Assembly (NCBI RefSeq): GCF_024868665.1
Contig: NC_079914.1
Location: forward strand, 4,086,593-4,150,592
Reading direction: 5' to 3'
DNA from: Triplophysa rosa
Taxonomy: Eukaryota; Chordata; Actinopteri; Cypriniformes; Nemacheilidae
Length of the DNA: 64,000 nt
The notes under the pieces: model-generated
The model's database searches: none
What the model saw: the letters and a program-made list of their open reading frames with translations, nothing else
Told to the model about the DNA's origin: nothing
In this document: positions 1-8,737 of the stretch, one piece after another
How the letters are laid out: each line of letters starts with the position of its first letter
Position numbering within the stretch: the stretch's first letter is position 1
Translations under genes and position numbers: made by a program

Positions 1-347
1 TTCTCATTTTCCCGTCCTGTGCCACATTGTTTAAATAGCAAATGCATTTGCGCTTATTTGTGCCTCCATGGGCGTGTTGGTCTAAAAAAGAGGTGTTTTC
101 AGGTGCGTTGGCGTGTTGCTATTTTGAGGAACTGAAAATAGACTGCGCCATAGACCAACTCAAACCAGGTCTAAAGTCAAACATAACTCATTAAGAGAAT
201 CGGGACAATCCGTTAAGACCATCGCATGGGCGCGCCGATCGTTTTCCTGTCGTTAAACTAGCAAAAGTGGATTCGGACACGCCCTGAGTGCACCCGTGCG
301 CTATGTGCACTTTAAACCATGCGCTTAGATCGTTAAAATAGGGCCCT
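1..347 (+). repeat. DNA-transposon-like repeat, copy A (cut by the window edge)
   Basis: This stretch is closely similar to 43430-44138, sharing the phrases CATGGGCGTGTTGGTCTAAA and TTAAGAGAATCGGGACAA. Its right end is GGGCCCTAT, the same terminus as the second copy. The left end lies outside the window. Relative to copy B it lacks about 390 bp between the motifs CTAAAGTCAA and ACTCATTAAGAG. The family appears to be a non-autonomous DNA transposon; the superfamily is not determined. Confidence 0.75.
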
Positions 348-404
348 ATGAGTTATTGTGTGTTGCTTTGTGTTATATAAATTAAAAGGAGAAATTGTGT
401 TCTT

Positions 405-575
405 TTAAAGGGATGGTTCACCCAAGAATAAAAATGTTGTCATCATTTACTCACCCCAATTCCGTAGAACACAAGAGAAGATATTTTGAAGAATGTTGAT
501 CACAGAACAACAACGACACCCATTCACTTAGTTTTGTGTCCATACAATAGAAATGAATGGGTACCACCGTTGCTT
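405..575 (+). repeat. Palindromic MITE ('GGGATAGTTCACCC' family), 5' half
   Basis: It begins TTAAAGGGATGGTTCACCC and continues with the family's conserved segments TCATCATTTACTCACC and GAAGATATTTTGAAGAATGT. Only the left half is recognisable. Other copies in this window start near 12951, 15194, 27066, 31322 (a related subfamily), 34730, 35664, 54231, 57170, 58257 and 59752. The TTAA at the ends would fit a TTAA-targeting (piggyBac-like) element, which is inference. Confidence 0.7.
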
Positions 576-779
576 AGTAATAAACATAATGATAATAATA
601 ATTATTTATTTTTTAATTGATTAAATTGATAACCATAATAAAAAAAATGTTTTTTAAACCAGGGTTGTCGCTATATATCAGTATTGGCAATAATCATGAT
701 GATATCACTATCAAGATTTCTTTTGGCCATGATAACCATTGTGTGAAAATCTATATGTATATACAGTATATCTATGTGG

Positions 780-1027
780 TATATAGTGTCGGAGTAAAAT
801 ACGGACAATCCCAACCATTGGTTACAATATGCTACCATATGGACAAAACCCCAAAACGTTGGTTTAAACTAACCTAGAAACTATCTACACGTATATTTCA
901 CCCAACAATGGGTTGAAATAACCTAGCATTTTTGGTTAAAACAGCATACAGTAAATTAACCCAAAAGTTGGGTGTGTCCATATTGTACTCCCTGAGTTGA
1001 AGCAATCCAGCATTTTTAGAGCGTATA
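780..1027 (+). repeat. Degenerate ACCCAA/TTGGGT inverted-motif MITE
   Basis: Alternating motifs such as CCCAACCATTGG, CACCCAACAATGGGTTG and ACCCAAAAGTTGGGT occur here, ending in CAGCATTTTTAGAGCGTA. The same architecture, better preserved, is at 53776-53925 and ends in TTTTTTAGTGTA. A decayed copy of one MITE family explains both. Confidence 0.55.
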
Positions 1028-2138
1028 ATACATAAAAGTTGTCGTTTAAAAAATTAATAAATAAATCATATTCAAAATATGCTAAATGCATCTCATACTC
1101 TCCATAACAGCTAAAAACCCTTAAAAATGTGATGCCTGTCTTTGTGAGTATTCGTGGAAAGTCAGTTTAAGTCTGTTGAGTGAATGTAAATAGACGGGGA
1201 GGATCGGATATGTGTCAGAATACTGCATGTGTGTAACAGCGCCTGCATTGTAAATGCAGCCTGATAGACCTGCTGCTGTCTACAATGTCATTAATATTAA
1301 TCAAAAAGAACCACTCACTGAATAACTTAAAGTTTTTCTTAAAGCTACACACACACAGTGAGACACCCTTGTGGGGATATACTTAATGCAGTTACACTGT
1401 GTGTCTAGCGCTTCGATTTAAAATAAGATGAATATAAACATGAAGCTATCTTAGTCTCTGGCATCTCGAGATAAGCATCACTTGATAGCACTGTGATTGT
1501 ATGATAAAAAAAATGTTTCTGTAAAAGTTTGCGTTCATTGCGAAGTACAAGTGTGACTTCTGTACCTCAGTAATTCTCTCTGCATTTCAGATGCGCTATA
1601 CAGAAAAGAGCAACTACAATACAGATGGGAAATGGCACTAAACCTCTGTAGCAATGCTAACTAGCGTTCACTGCCACAGGGGGCAGTGTTAAGATGATGT
1701 TGACTGTTATCTGTTTTCAGTTTGTCGGCTTTATACACTAATGAATTATGCTGTCAACATCACAGCTGTATTCCTGTAAGCATTTTGCAAGTGTGCTTAT
1801 TTTAGGCCTCATTCATGAAACAAATTGATGTGTAACTGAATGCGACAATTTATGTAAGAATATCATCATTTTCTTTTTGTTAGAGCCATTGCTTTGTGCT
1901 TAGGAATGAAAGTCCCACCTTACATTTAAATGAGCCAATCATCTACATGCACATTAGACAATAGTTTGTCTATCTACTTATGATGTTATTGTTATCATAT
2001 TTTGGAGTGGGGGTCTGACTTGAGAAGTCCATAATTTGATATTTAAATCAACATTTTACCTCCGATGTTAGCGGTAGGTTAGGTAGGGTTAAGACTGATT
2101 GACAAAATTGTTGTTTCAAGACCAACACAAGATGCCGG
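1028..2138. other. Intergenic, no supported gene
   Basis: AT-rich single-copy-looking sequence. I see no coding region, RNA gene or clear repeat boundary in it. Confidence 0.5.
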
Positions 2139-2441
2139 TTAATCCAGTAACACCTCCTCAGAAAAATCCCAGTCACCACCTTTTTGAAGGTTAGCCGCGC
2201 TTGAAATGCGTCTAGATGTGTTTGCTGGTGGTCCATCCAATCTCAAATGTCCTGACATTCCTGTTACCGCAAGAAAGGGGTAAATGCTACCGAGCAAATA
2301 TTTTATCTCCGGGTTAGTCACGTGAATGGTTGGCAGCATTTTCTTGTAGCTTGGAGATAGGATCTCCCTTGGCCCTATGGGGGCGGTGGTCAACAGACCT
2401 TTCGGCATGATGATAAGGGTCACTACCTCCACCAGTGCTGT
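2139..2441 (-). other. Unassigned minus-strand open frame, possible terminal exon or decayed element
   Basis: About 100 codons are open on the minus strand, ending in TAA at 2139-2141, with an ordinary-looking amino-acid mix (for example GMSGHLRLDGPPANTSRR). An AG preceded by a weakly pyrimidine-containing tract (TTCACAG) lies just upstream and could act as a splice acceptor, but an in-frame stop sits at that same place, so the frame cannot extend further without splicing. I do not recognise the protein. It may be a chance frame, a last exon, or a transposon fragment. Confidence 0.2.
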
Positions 2442-2597
2442 GAATCATATGAAAGGTGCATAGGGGTTTTTTAAAGGTTGATGGATGGTTTATGTGTCCC
2501 ACCTTGTAGAAAAAATGAAATGGTTTGCTCTAGTGTATAACATGACCGGTGAGCAGGTTGAAATGATGTGCCGTGGTTTTACGTATTATGATTTTTC

Positions 2598-2640
2598 CAA
2601 TAAAAAATAATACAATACAATATAATACAATACAATATTT
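2598..2640. repeat. AATAC/ATACA simple repeat
   Basis: Imperfect pentamer repeats of the type AATACAATACAATATAATAC. This is ordinary low-complexity sequence. Confidence 0.7.
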
Positions 2641-2689
2641 TTTACCTGACTTAGCACCATGAATGATTATACACACAGACAAATAAAGG

Positions 2690-2745
2690 TGCTTCAGCGG
2701 TTCTTTGAGATTATTGAGGTGCTATATAGCACCGCCCTTACAGAA
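2690..2745. repeat. Fragment of a 'GGTGCTATATAGCACC' MITE
   Basis: It contains GGTTCTTTGAG followed by the palindrome GGTGCTATATAGCACC. The same palindrome occurs in the longer copy at 11117-11359. Confidence 0.55.
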
Positions 2746-2812
2746 AAGACACACGAAATTCACATGTGCAAAAAACACATCTGATCACATGTGAAATGTG
2801 TGTTTTTGGAAC

Positions 2813-3015
2813 ATTTTGGTGTGAATTCCATGTGAATTCCCACGTGAAACCCATGGGATAACATGTAAAAACCCATGGGATAACATACGCGACATGTCTC
2901 CACATGTGATCACATGTTCTTCACGTCACCACATGTTGCACATGTCATCCCATGGGTTTTTACATGTTATCCCATGGGTTTCACGTGGGAAATCACATGG
3001 AATTCACACCAAAAT
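2813..3015. repeat. Long hairpin: 69-bp inverted repeat with 65-bp spacer
   Basis: The left arm (2813-2881) and right arm (2947-3015) are reverse complements at 68 of 69 positions; the single mismatch is at left-arm base 24. Each arm holds two copies of CCCATGGGATAACATG-like units. The spacer is rich in CACATGTG/ACATGT palindromes, which also continue leftward to about 2755. It is probably a foldback or MITE-type element; I do not know the family. Confidence 0.85.
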
Positions 3016-3094
3016 GTATCTATAAGTTATAAGTATTATACTATTTCAAAAGACAACAGTAAATAACAGTAACAGTAAATAACTTGAGCTACCA

Positions 3095-3225
3095 TGATTG
3101 TCTCGTGCGTCTCAACTGGTCGCTCGCGAGTCTGTAAAAACGCGGGCAGCACATTTTGAATTTCAACGGTCAAGGAGAGTCAAATGCATCGCGTCGAGTT
3201 GACAGCGATATCTGTGGTAAGTCAG
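3095..3225 (+). other. CpG-rich patch with a consensus-like splice donor
   Basis: A short CpG-dense stretch (CGCTCGCGAG, AACGCGGGCAGC, GCATCGCGTCGAG) stands out from the AT-rich surroundings and is followed by GTGGTAAGTCAG. It could be a first exon with a GTAAGT donor or part of an old repeat. The LTR retrotransposon lies about 100 bp downstream. Confidence 0.2.
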
Positions 3226-3309
3226 AGAAATTAATATGTTTAATCAATAACATTTTATAAACTTTAATTATTTTGTGCGAGAATGGTTTTTGTACCAAAT
3301 GTCTGTTTA

Positions 3310-3314
3310 ATATG
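3310..3314 (+). repeat. Target site duplication ATATG (left)
   Basis: The five bases ATATG immediately precede the 5' LTR and recur exactly at 8319-8323 after the 3' LTR. A 5-bp duplication fits Ty3/gypsy-type integration. Confidence 0.95.
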
Positions 3315-3687
3315 TGTGGCAAGGGGGGCGTGGTTCAGCACGGTCTGTGCCGAGAGAGAGAGACGGGAGAAGAACGGTGAGTAAGCAGATCAAGCTCATA
3401 TTAAAAACACCTGCTTCTCATTGTAGTAATTGGCGAGGAGATGGTTAAAAGCCGGACAACCGGAGACTGGAGGAGAGAGACCGACTGGGAAACCCGAGAG
3501 AGAGGAAGCCGCTGAGACGTTGCGTCCAGGACAGAGATTACTGTGAATACGTACTGAACCAGTGTTGAGTGTTATTGTTTGGGTGCAGCAGCACCATTTA
3601 AGATTTGTGTTAAATAAAGATCTACCTCGGTTTCCCAGCCACGCCGACCCCGCCTCCTTTCTTCCGAGATCACTGAACCTTGTTACA
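3315..3687 (+). repeat. 5' LTR (373 bp)
   Basis: It starts TGTGGCAAGG and ends CTTGTTACA. A TATA-like TATTAAAA lies at 3399-3406 and a polyadenylation signal AATAAA at 3613-3618. This copy retains 3543-3638, which is missing from the 3' LTR. Apart from that gap there are five substitutions between the two LTRs. Confidence 0.95.
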
Positions 3688-3688
3688 C

Positions 3689-3705
3689 TGGTGCCGAAAC
3701 CCGGG
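3689..3705 (+). promoter_or_regulatory. Primer binding site, complementary to the tRNA-Phe 3' end
   Basis: TGGTGCCGAAACCCGGG lies one base after the 5' LTR. It is complementary to the 3' end of vertebrate tRNA-Phe including CCA, the same primer used by rodent IAP elements. It would prime minus-strand cDNA synthesis. Confidence 0.85.
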
Positions 3706-3729
3706 TGGAAGGAACGAGCCGCCGCCGAC

Positions 3730-4920
3730 ATGCAGTCCACGCCAGCCACGCCATTTGCGGACGTGATCAACTCCCTCGCCGGTCTTCACCAGGAGCATCA
3801 CTAGGCCCTGTTGGGTCTCAGAGAGGACCAAGAGAGACGGTTCCAGACTCTCGTCAAGACCCAACAGGAAGACCGCGAGGTGTTCCGGAGCTGGTTGAGC
3901 CAGGGAAGAGATACGGGAGGACCATCAGCCGTACCCCCAACTGTCCAGATCCCGCTGCATAAGATGGGAGCCCAGGACGATCCGGAAGCGTTCCTGGAAC
4001 TTTTCGAGAGGTCCGCGGAGCTCTCCGGGTGGCAGCCGGACGTCTGGTCAGCGAGGCTGATTCCCCTGCTGACCGGGGAAGCCCAGATGGCGGCACAACA
4101 GCTACCAGTCCAGAACCTGCTCCAGTACGCGGACCTCAAGAAGGCGATCCTGGAACGGGTTGGCCTGAGCCCGGAGCAGCACCGACAGCGTTTCCGCTCA
4201 CTGGAGCTTGGGGGGGACAGCCAACCCTTCTCTTTTGCTCACCAGCTCCGGGACGCTTGCCGCATATGGCTGATGGCCGACGGTAGCGACGTCAACGCCA
4301 TCGTGGATAAAGTGACTCTGGAGCAGTTCGTGGGGCGGTTACCTAAGGAGACCGCCCAATGGGTCCAGTGTCACCGACCGACATCGCTGGCCCAGGCCAT
4401 CCAGTTGGTGGAGGACCAGTTGGTGGCGTGCCCAGGGGTCGGCGTACCCCTACCATCTCTCTCTCTCCCCTTTATTTCCAACCCCTCACCCTCTAAACCT
4501 ATCCCTTTCCCTAGGACCCGGGGGAGTTTTTTTCCGCGGCCAGCCCCGAGGACCCGGATGTCGCCGGGGATGGGATCGGGAGGAGCCGTGAGAACGCCGG
4601 GAAGACCCGCTAGCCAGTATGGTACTGGTCCCAATGCCTCTCCTGTGCCTCCGCCCTCTCCTCGCCAATTCCTTGGTCTGCTTCCTGCCGCTAGGGCGGC
4701 GGGGACTCCTGGGCCGGCCTGTTGGCGTTGCTGGGACCCCGGCCATTTTATCGATCGCTGTCCTATGATGGAGATCGGCATGATGGTCCGGGTTCCCGAC
4801 AACCCACAGGCTGCCCTCGGTCAAGACAGGCTGTACCAGATACCTGTGAGTATTAGGGGGGTACATATCAGGCTTTGGTGGATTCAGGATGTAACCAAAC
4901 CTCAATTCATCAAAGCCTGA
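3730..4920 (+). pseudogene. gag: gag (SCAN-like capsid plus CCHC nucleocapsid), nonsense-mutated
   Basis: Gag builds the cytoplasmic particle that packages element RNA. The frame starts at ATG 3730 after a GCCGCCGAC leader, meets TAG at codon 25 (3802-3804), then stays open in the same frame to TGA at 4918-4920. A glutamine- and charge-rich N-terminal part is followed by a capsid region (about 3960-4430). Its second half (about 4183-4423) shows the SCAN pattern: FR, L..AC..WL, LEQF, LP.E..QWV, and a final LVEDQL. A proline/arginine-rich linker follows, then one zinc knuckle C-X2-C-X4-H-X4-C at 4720-4761. The last ~20 codons are read out of frame because of a frameshift near 4862. SCAN domains of vertebrate zinc-finger proteins are known to derive from Gmr1-type capsids, which agrees with the pol order here. 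Confidence 0.9.
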
Positions 4921-5291
4921 TTCAAATTGTGGCATTGGATACGAGCCGCTTGGTTTAAGTAAGGTGTGTGCACGGGGACGTGGTGAACTACCCTTTAGTG
5001 CCGCTGACAATAAAATTTAGTGGCCAAAACCATAGAGTAGAGGTGGCTGTTAACAAGCACCTCCGATATCCGCTAATCTTGGGAACGAATTGGCCATTGT
5101 TTTCTATATTATTGGGGCACTTATGTGCGGATGTCTCTTGGCAGAACCAAAGGCAACGGAGGGGCGCGGTTGTGCAGGTAGGAGAGGGTGAGCCGGGACC
5201 TCTGACGTCTGATTCAGAGGAACAGAGCGCTGTGGAGAAAATTAATTTTTCCCAGTGCGATGATTTTTCCGCTGGAGCAGTCGCAGGATGA
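4863..5291 (+). pseudogene. Retropepsin (aspartic protease) region, frameshifted and with a stop
   Basis: In a different frame from gag, the sequence reads through the retropepsin active-site motif ALVDSGC (about 4872-4892), where Asp-Ser-Gly is catalytic, and later a typical PLILGTNW segment (about 5071-5094). TAA at 4956-4958 interrupts the domain in this frame. The shift from the gag frame lies around the G6 run at 4856-4861 and the bases just after it. It may be a simple 1-nt loss, since no clear slippery heptamer is visible. The frame ends at TGA 5289-5291, next to a second shift into the integrase frame. The protease would cleave the Gag-Pol polyprotein; this copy cannot. Confidence 0.85.
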
Positions 5292-8175
5292 CTCGCTCAA
5301 ACACGCGTTTGATCAGGTTCGTACGATCGACGGCCAAACCCTCCACCCTACACAACCGCGGTCCTATCCATACTTTGCCATTATTAAAGACCGGTTGTAT
5401 CGAGTGACCCAAGACACTCAGTCCAAAGAGGATGCAACACAGTTAGTTATCCCAAAGAGCCGTCGGGAAATGCTTTTCCAGGCGGCTCATTGTAATCCGA
5501 TGGCCGGACACTTGGGGCAAGCTGCAACTTTAAATCGCCTAACGACCCGTTTTTTTTGGCCGGGCATTCATGAGAACGTGCGCAGGTGGTGCGCGTCTTG
5601 TCCTGAATGTCAGTTGGTAAACCCACCGGCCACCCCAAAAGCACCATTGTGCCCACTCCCCCTCATGCAGGTCCCCTTCGAGCGAATTGGTATGGACCTG
5701 ATCGGGCCGTTAGAGCGATCTGCACGAGGGCATCGATTTGCGTTAGTCATTGTGGACTACGCAACCCGATACCCGGAAGCAGTGGCGCTACGCAATATTT
5801 CTGCTAAAAGTGTTGCGGACGCCCTGTTTAGTTTAATTTCTCGCGTGGGAATCCCAAAGGAGGTTCTCACGGATCAAGGCACGGCGTTTATGTCACGGAC
5901 CCTCCGCGAACTGTACGGGTTATTGGGGATTAAGACGATTCGTACCAGCGTCTACCACCCACAAACAGATGGGCTGGTCGAACGTTTTAATCGTACGTTG
6001 AAAACAATGATCCGGAAGTTCGTTCACGAAGACGCCAAAAATTGGGATAAGTGGCTGGAACCTCTGTTATTCGCGGTCCGCGAGGTTCCCCAAGCCTCTA
6101 CGGGGTTTTCCCCCTTCGAGCTCCTCTATGGCCGTCAGCCCCGTGGGGTTTTAGACGTCCTAAGAGAAGTTTGGGAGGACGGACCTTCCGCGAGCAAAAA
6201 CCAAATTCAGTACGTCATGGACCTGAGAACAAAACTCCATACACTGGGGCGGCTCTCAATGGAGAATTTGTTACAGGCACAAGACAGACAAAGCCGACAG
6301 TATAACAGGGGCGCCAGACTACGTAAATTTGCACCGGGAGAGAAAGTGCTTGTGTTACTCCCCACGTCCAGTTCGAAATTACTCGCCAAGTGGCAAGGAC
6401 CCTTCGAGGTCACACGGCGAATTGGGGATCTCAATTATGAGGTAGTTCGGTCGGACAGGAGCGGGGCACATCAGGTTTACCACCTCAACCTCCTAAAGAA
6501 ATGGAGTGAGGCAAACACGGTGATGCTGGCGACGACAGTGAGTAGGGTAGATGATCTCGGACCAGAAGCGAACTCCAAAGTGCAATCCCTCGCTCTGGCC
6601 CCAGGGGGGGATCATCTCTCGTCCTCCCAGATCACCGATGTTGCCAAGTTGCAAGCAGAATTTGCGGATGTGTTTTCACCCCTGCCCGGCCGTACCAATC
6701 TCATAGAGCACCACATTGAGACCAAACCGGGTGCGGTAGTGCGCAGTCGACCATATAGGTTACCTGAACATAAGAAAATTGTGGTTCAGAAGGAATTAGA
6801 AGCGATGCTGGACATGGGAGTAATAGAAGAGTCCAGTAGTGATTGGGCGAGCCCGATAGTCTTAGTTCCTAAAACCGACGGCTCCGTGCGATTCTGCGTG
6901 GACTACAGGAAGGTGAATGCTGTGTCGAAATTCGACGCATATCCAATGCCACGAATTGACGAGTTACTTGATCGGCTAGGTGCAGCTCGTTTTTATTCGA
7001 CATTGGAGTTAACGAAAGGATATTGGCAGATCCCCTTATCTCCCTTATCCAAAGAAAAAACAGCCTTTACCACGCCGTTCGGTTTACACCAATTTGTCAC
7101 ACTTCCGTTCGGCTTATTCGGAGCCCCGGCTACCTTTCAGCGTCTCATGGATCGCCTCCTCCGGCCTCACGCTGCATATGCTGCAGCGTACTTAGATGAC
7201 ATCATCATATATAGTAACGACTGGCAGCGGCATATGCAGCACTTGCGGGCGGTTCTGAGTTCGCTGAGAGGGGCCGGGCTGACGGCTAACCCGAAGAAAT
7301 GTGCGGTTGGGCGTGTAGAGGTAAGGTATCTGGGCTTCCACTTGGGTCACGGTGAGGTGCGTCCCCAAATTGATAAGACGGCCGCGATTGCGACCTCACC
7401 GAGGCCCAAGTCCAAAAAGGAGGTGAGGCAGTTCCTGGGGCTGGCGGGATACTACAGAAGGTTTGTACCTAATTATTCGGACCTCACTAGCCCGCTGACT
7501 GACCTCACTAAAAAGGGGGCGCCAGACACCGTCCAATGGACGGAGCGGTGCCAGCAGGTGTTCACCCAGGTGAAGGCTGCTCTATGTGGCGGGCCGTTAT
7601 TGCACTCTCCTGACTTTTCTCTTCCCTTTCTGTTGCAGACCGATGCGTCGGACAGAGGCGTGGGGGCGGTCCTGTCTCAGGAGATAGAGGGTGTGGAGCG
7701 GCCGGTGCTGTACATCAGTCGGAAGCTCTCCAGGAGGTAGACGAGGTACAGCACCATTGAGAAGGAGTGTCTGGCGATCCGGTGGGCCGTCCTCACCCTC
7801 CGCTATTATCTCCTGGGGCGCGAATTCACGCTCTGTTCGGACCACGCGCCCCTGCAGTGGCTCCACCGCATGAAGGATACCAACGCGCGGATCACCCGTT
7901 GGTATCTCGCGTTACAACCCTTCAAGTTTCAGGTGATCCACAGGCCGGGGACGCAGATGGCGGTGGCCGACTTTCTCTCCAGGAGAGGGGGGGAGGCTGC
8001 AGGCCGGATGGTTCCCCGGCCTGAGTCGGGCGGTGGGGGTATGTGGCAAGGGGGGCGTGGTTCAGCACGGTCTGCGCCGAGAGAGAGAGACGGGAGAAGA
8101 ACGGTGAGTAAGCAGATCAAGCTCATATTAAAAACACCTGCTTCTTATTGTAGTAATTGGCGAGGAGATGGTTAA
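5260..8175 (+). pseudogene. pol: pol: integrase - reverse transcriptase - RNase H, interrupted by TAG in RNase H
   Basis: Open for 826 codons from 5260 to TAG 7738, then continuing in frame to TAA 8173. Integrase comes first: zinc-binding H77, H84, C114 and C117 (residues counted from 5260), catalytic D146, D205 and E241 with the D-X35-E spacing, and a GPF motif at 380-382 in a GPY/F-like C-terminal domain. Reverse transcriptase follows (about 485-660) with VDYRKVN, LPFG and the YLDD box at 644-647. At motif A the usual catalytic aspartate position is glutamate (E583, codon 7006-7008). RNase H begins near 790 with TDAS; the TAG after residue 826 falls before the STIEKE segment, and the later CSDHAPLQWL segment is still readable. 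The last codons run through the polypurine tract into the 3' LTR. The real polyprotein probably began in gag. Confidence 0.95.
8028..8041 (+). promoter_or_regulatory. Polypurine tract
   Basis: The G-rich run GGGCGGTGGGGGTA directly precedes the 3' LTR and would prime plus-strand DNA synthesis. The minus-strand LTR element at 32113-33339 has a similar GGGGCGATGGGGGTA at the equivalent place. It overlaps the 3' end of the pol frame. Confidence 0.75.
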
Positions 8176-8318
8176 AAGCCGGACAACCGGAGACTGGAGG
8201 AGAGAGACCGACTGGGAAACCCGAGAGAGAGGAAGCCGCTGAGACGTTGCGTCCAGGACTGAGATTACTCCACGCCGACCCCTCCTCCTTTCTTCCGAGA
8301 TTACTGAACCTTGTTACA
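8042..8318 (+). repeat. 3' LTR (277 bp, 96-bp internal deletion)
   Basis: It aligns from TGTGGCAAGG to CTTGTTACA with the 5' LTR but lacks the 96 bp equivalent to 3543-3638, joining GAGATTACT directly to CCACGCCG. The missing part contains the AATAAA signal, so element transcripts could not be polyadenylated at this LTR by that signal. Five substitutions separate the LTRs. Confidence 0.95.
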
Positions 8319-8323
8319 ATATG
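8319..8323 (+). repeat. Target site duplication ATATG (right)
   Basis: Exact match to 3310-3314. Confidence 0.95.
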
Positions 8324-8737
8324 TTTAAAAGATTATTAATTTAAAACGAACTGTAAAACATTGTGGCAGCCAACATGAAATAGACTTACAATACAGGTAA
8401 ACTTAAAGTTTGTGCTAACTTAAAGATCTATAAAATGCCATGATATGGATTAGTTTACCCATGATAAACGCTTTCTTTAGTGTCTCTGTTCACGTTTTGT
8501 GTTCTCAGTCATAGCCATTACTTTGCCCCGCATAAATACAGCGGATGATTGACAGAAGTCACGTGACCCCAAACTGAAGATTGTTGTAAAAAAAATTGCG
8601 TCATTGTATTCTTTTATAGTTCATTTTAATTTTTCTGGGTTCAAGGTAATCAAGCTATTAAAGCAGACAGCAGAGAAAACATGTTATTAGTTTAGACATG
8701 TTGTGTTCATATTGCCATGTAAGTACAGTATGTGATC
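8324..8737. other. Intergenic, no supported gene
   Basis: AT-rich flank of the retrotransposon. No gene or clear repeat is seen. Confidence 0.5.

Larger units (their letters stand above)
3315..8318 (+). mobile_element. Gmr1-like Ty3/gypsy LTR retrotransposon, structurally near-complete but disabled
   Basis: This is a 5,004-bp element with TG...CA LTRs, a tRNA-Phe-type primer site, gag, protease, integrase, reverse transcriptase, RNase H, a polypurine tract and a second LTR. Integrase precedes reverse transcriptase, the opposite of usual Ty3/gypsy elements and the feature defining the Gmr1 group first described from Atlantic cod. The integrase carries a GPY/F-type motif and the RT is gypsy-like, so it is not a Ty1/copia element. 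Coding capacity is broken at five places: TAG at 3802, a frameshift near 4862, TAA at 4956, a frameshift near 5280, and TAG at 7738. The LTRs differ at 5 of 277 aligned bases plus one 96-bp gap, so insertion was relatively recent. Mobilisation would need proteins supplied by intact relatives. Confidence 0.95.

Noticed and set aside
3811..4920. gag starting at 3811
   Set aside because: That position is TTG. The same frame is open upstream to ATG 3730 apart from one TAG, so it is one broken gag, not a shorter intact gene.
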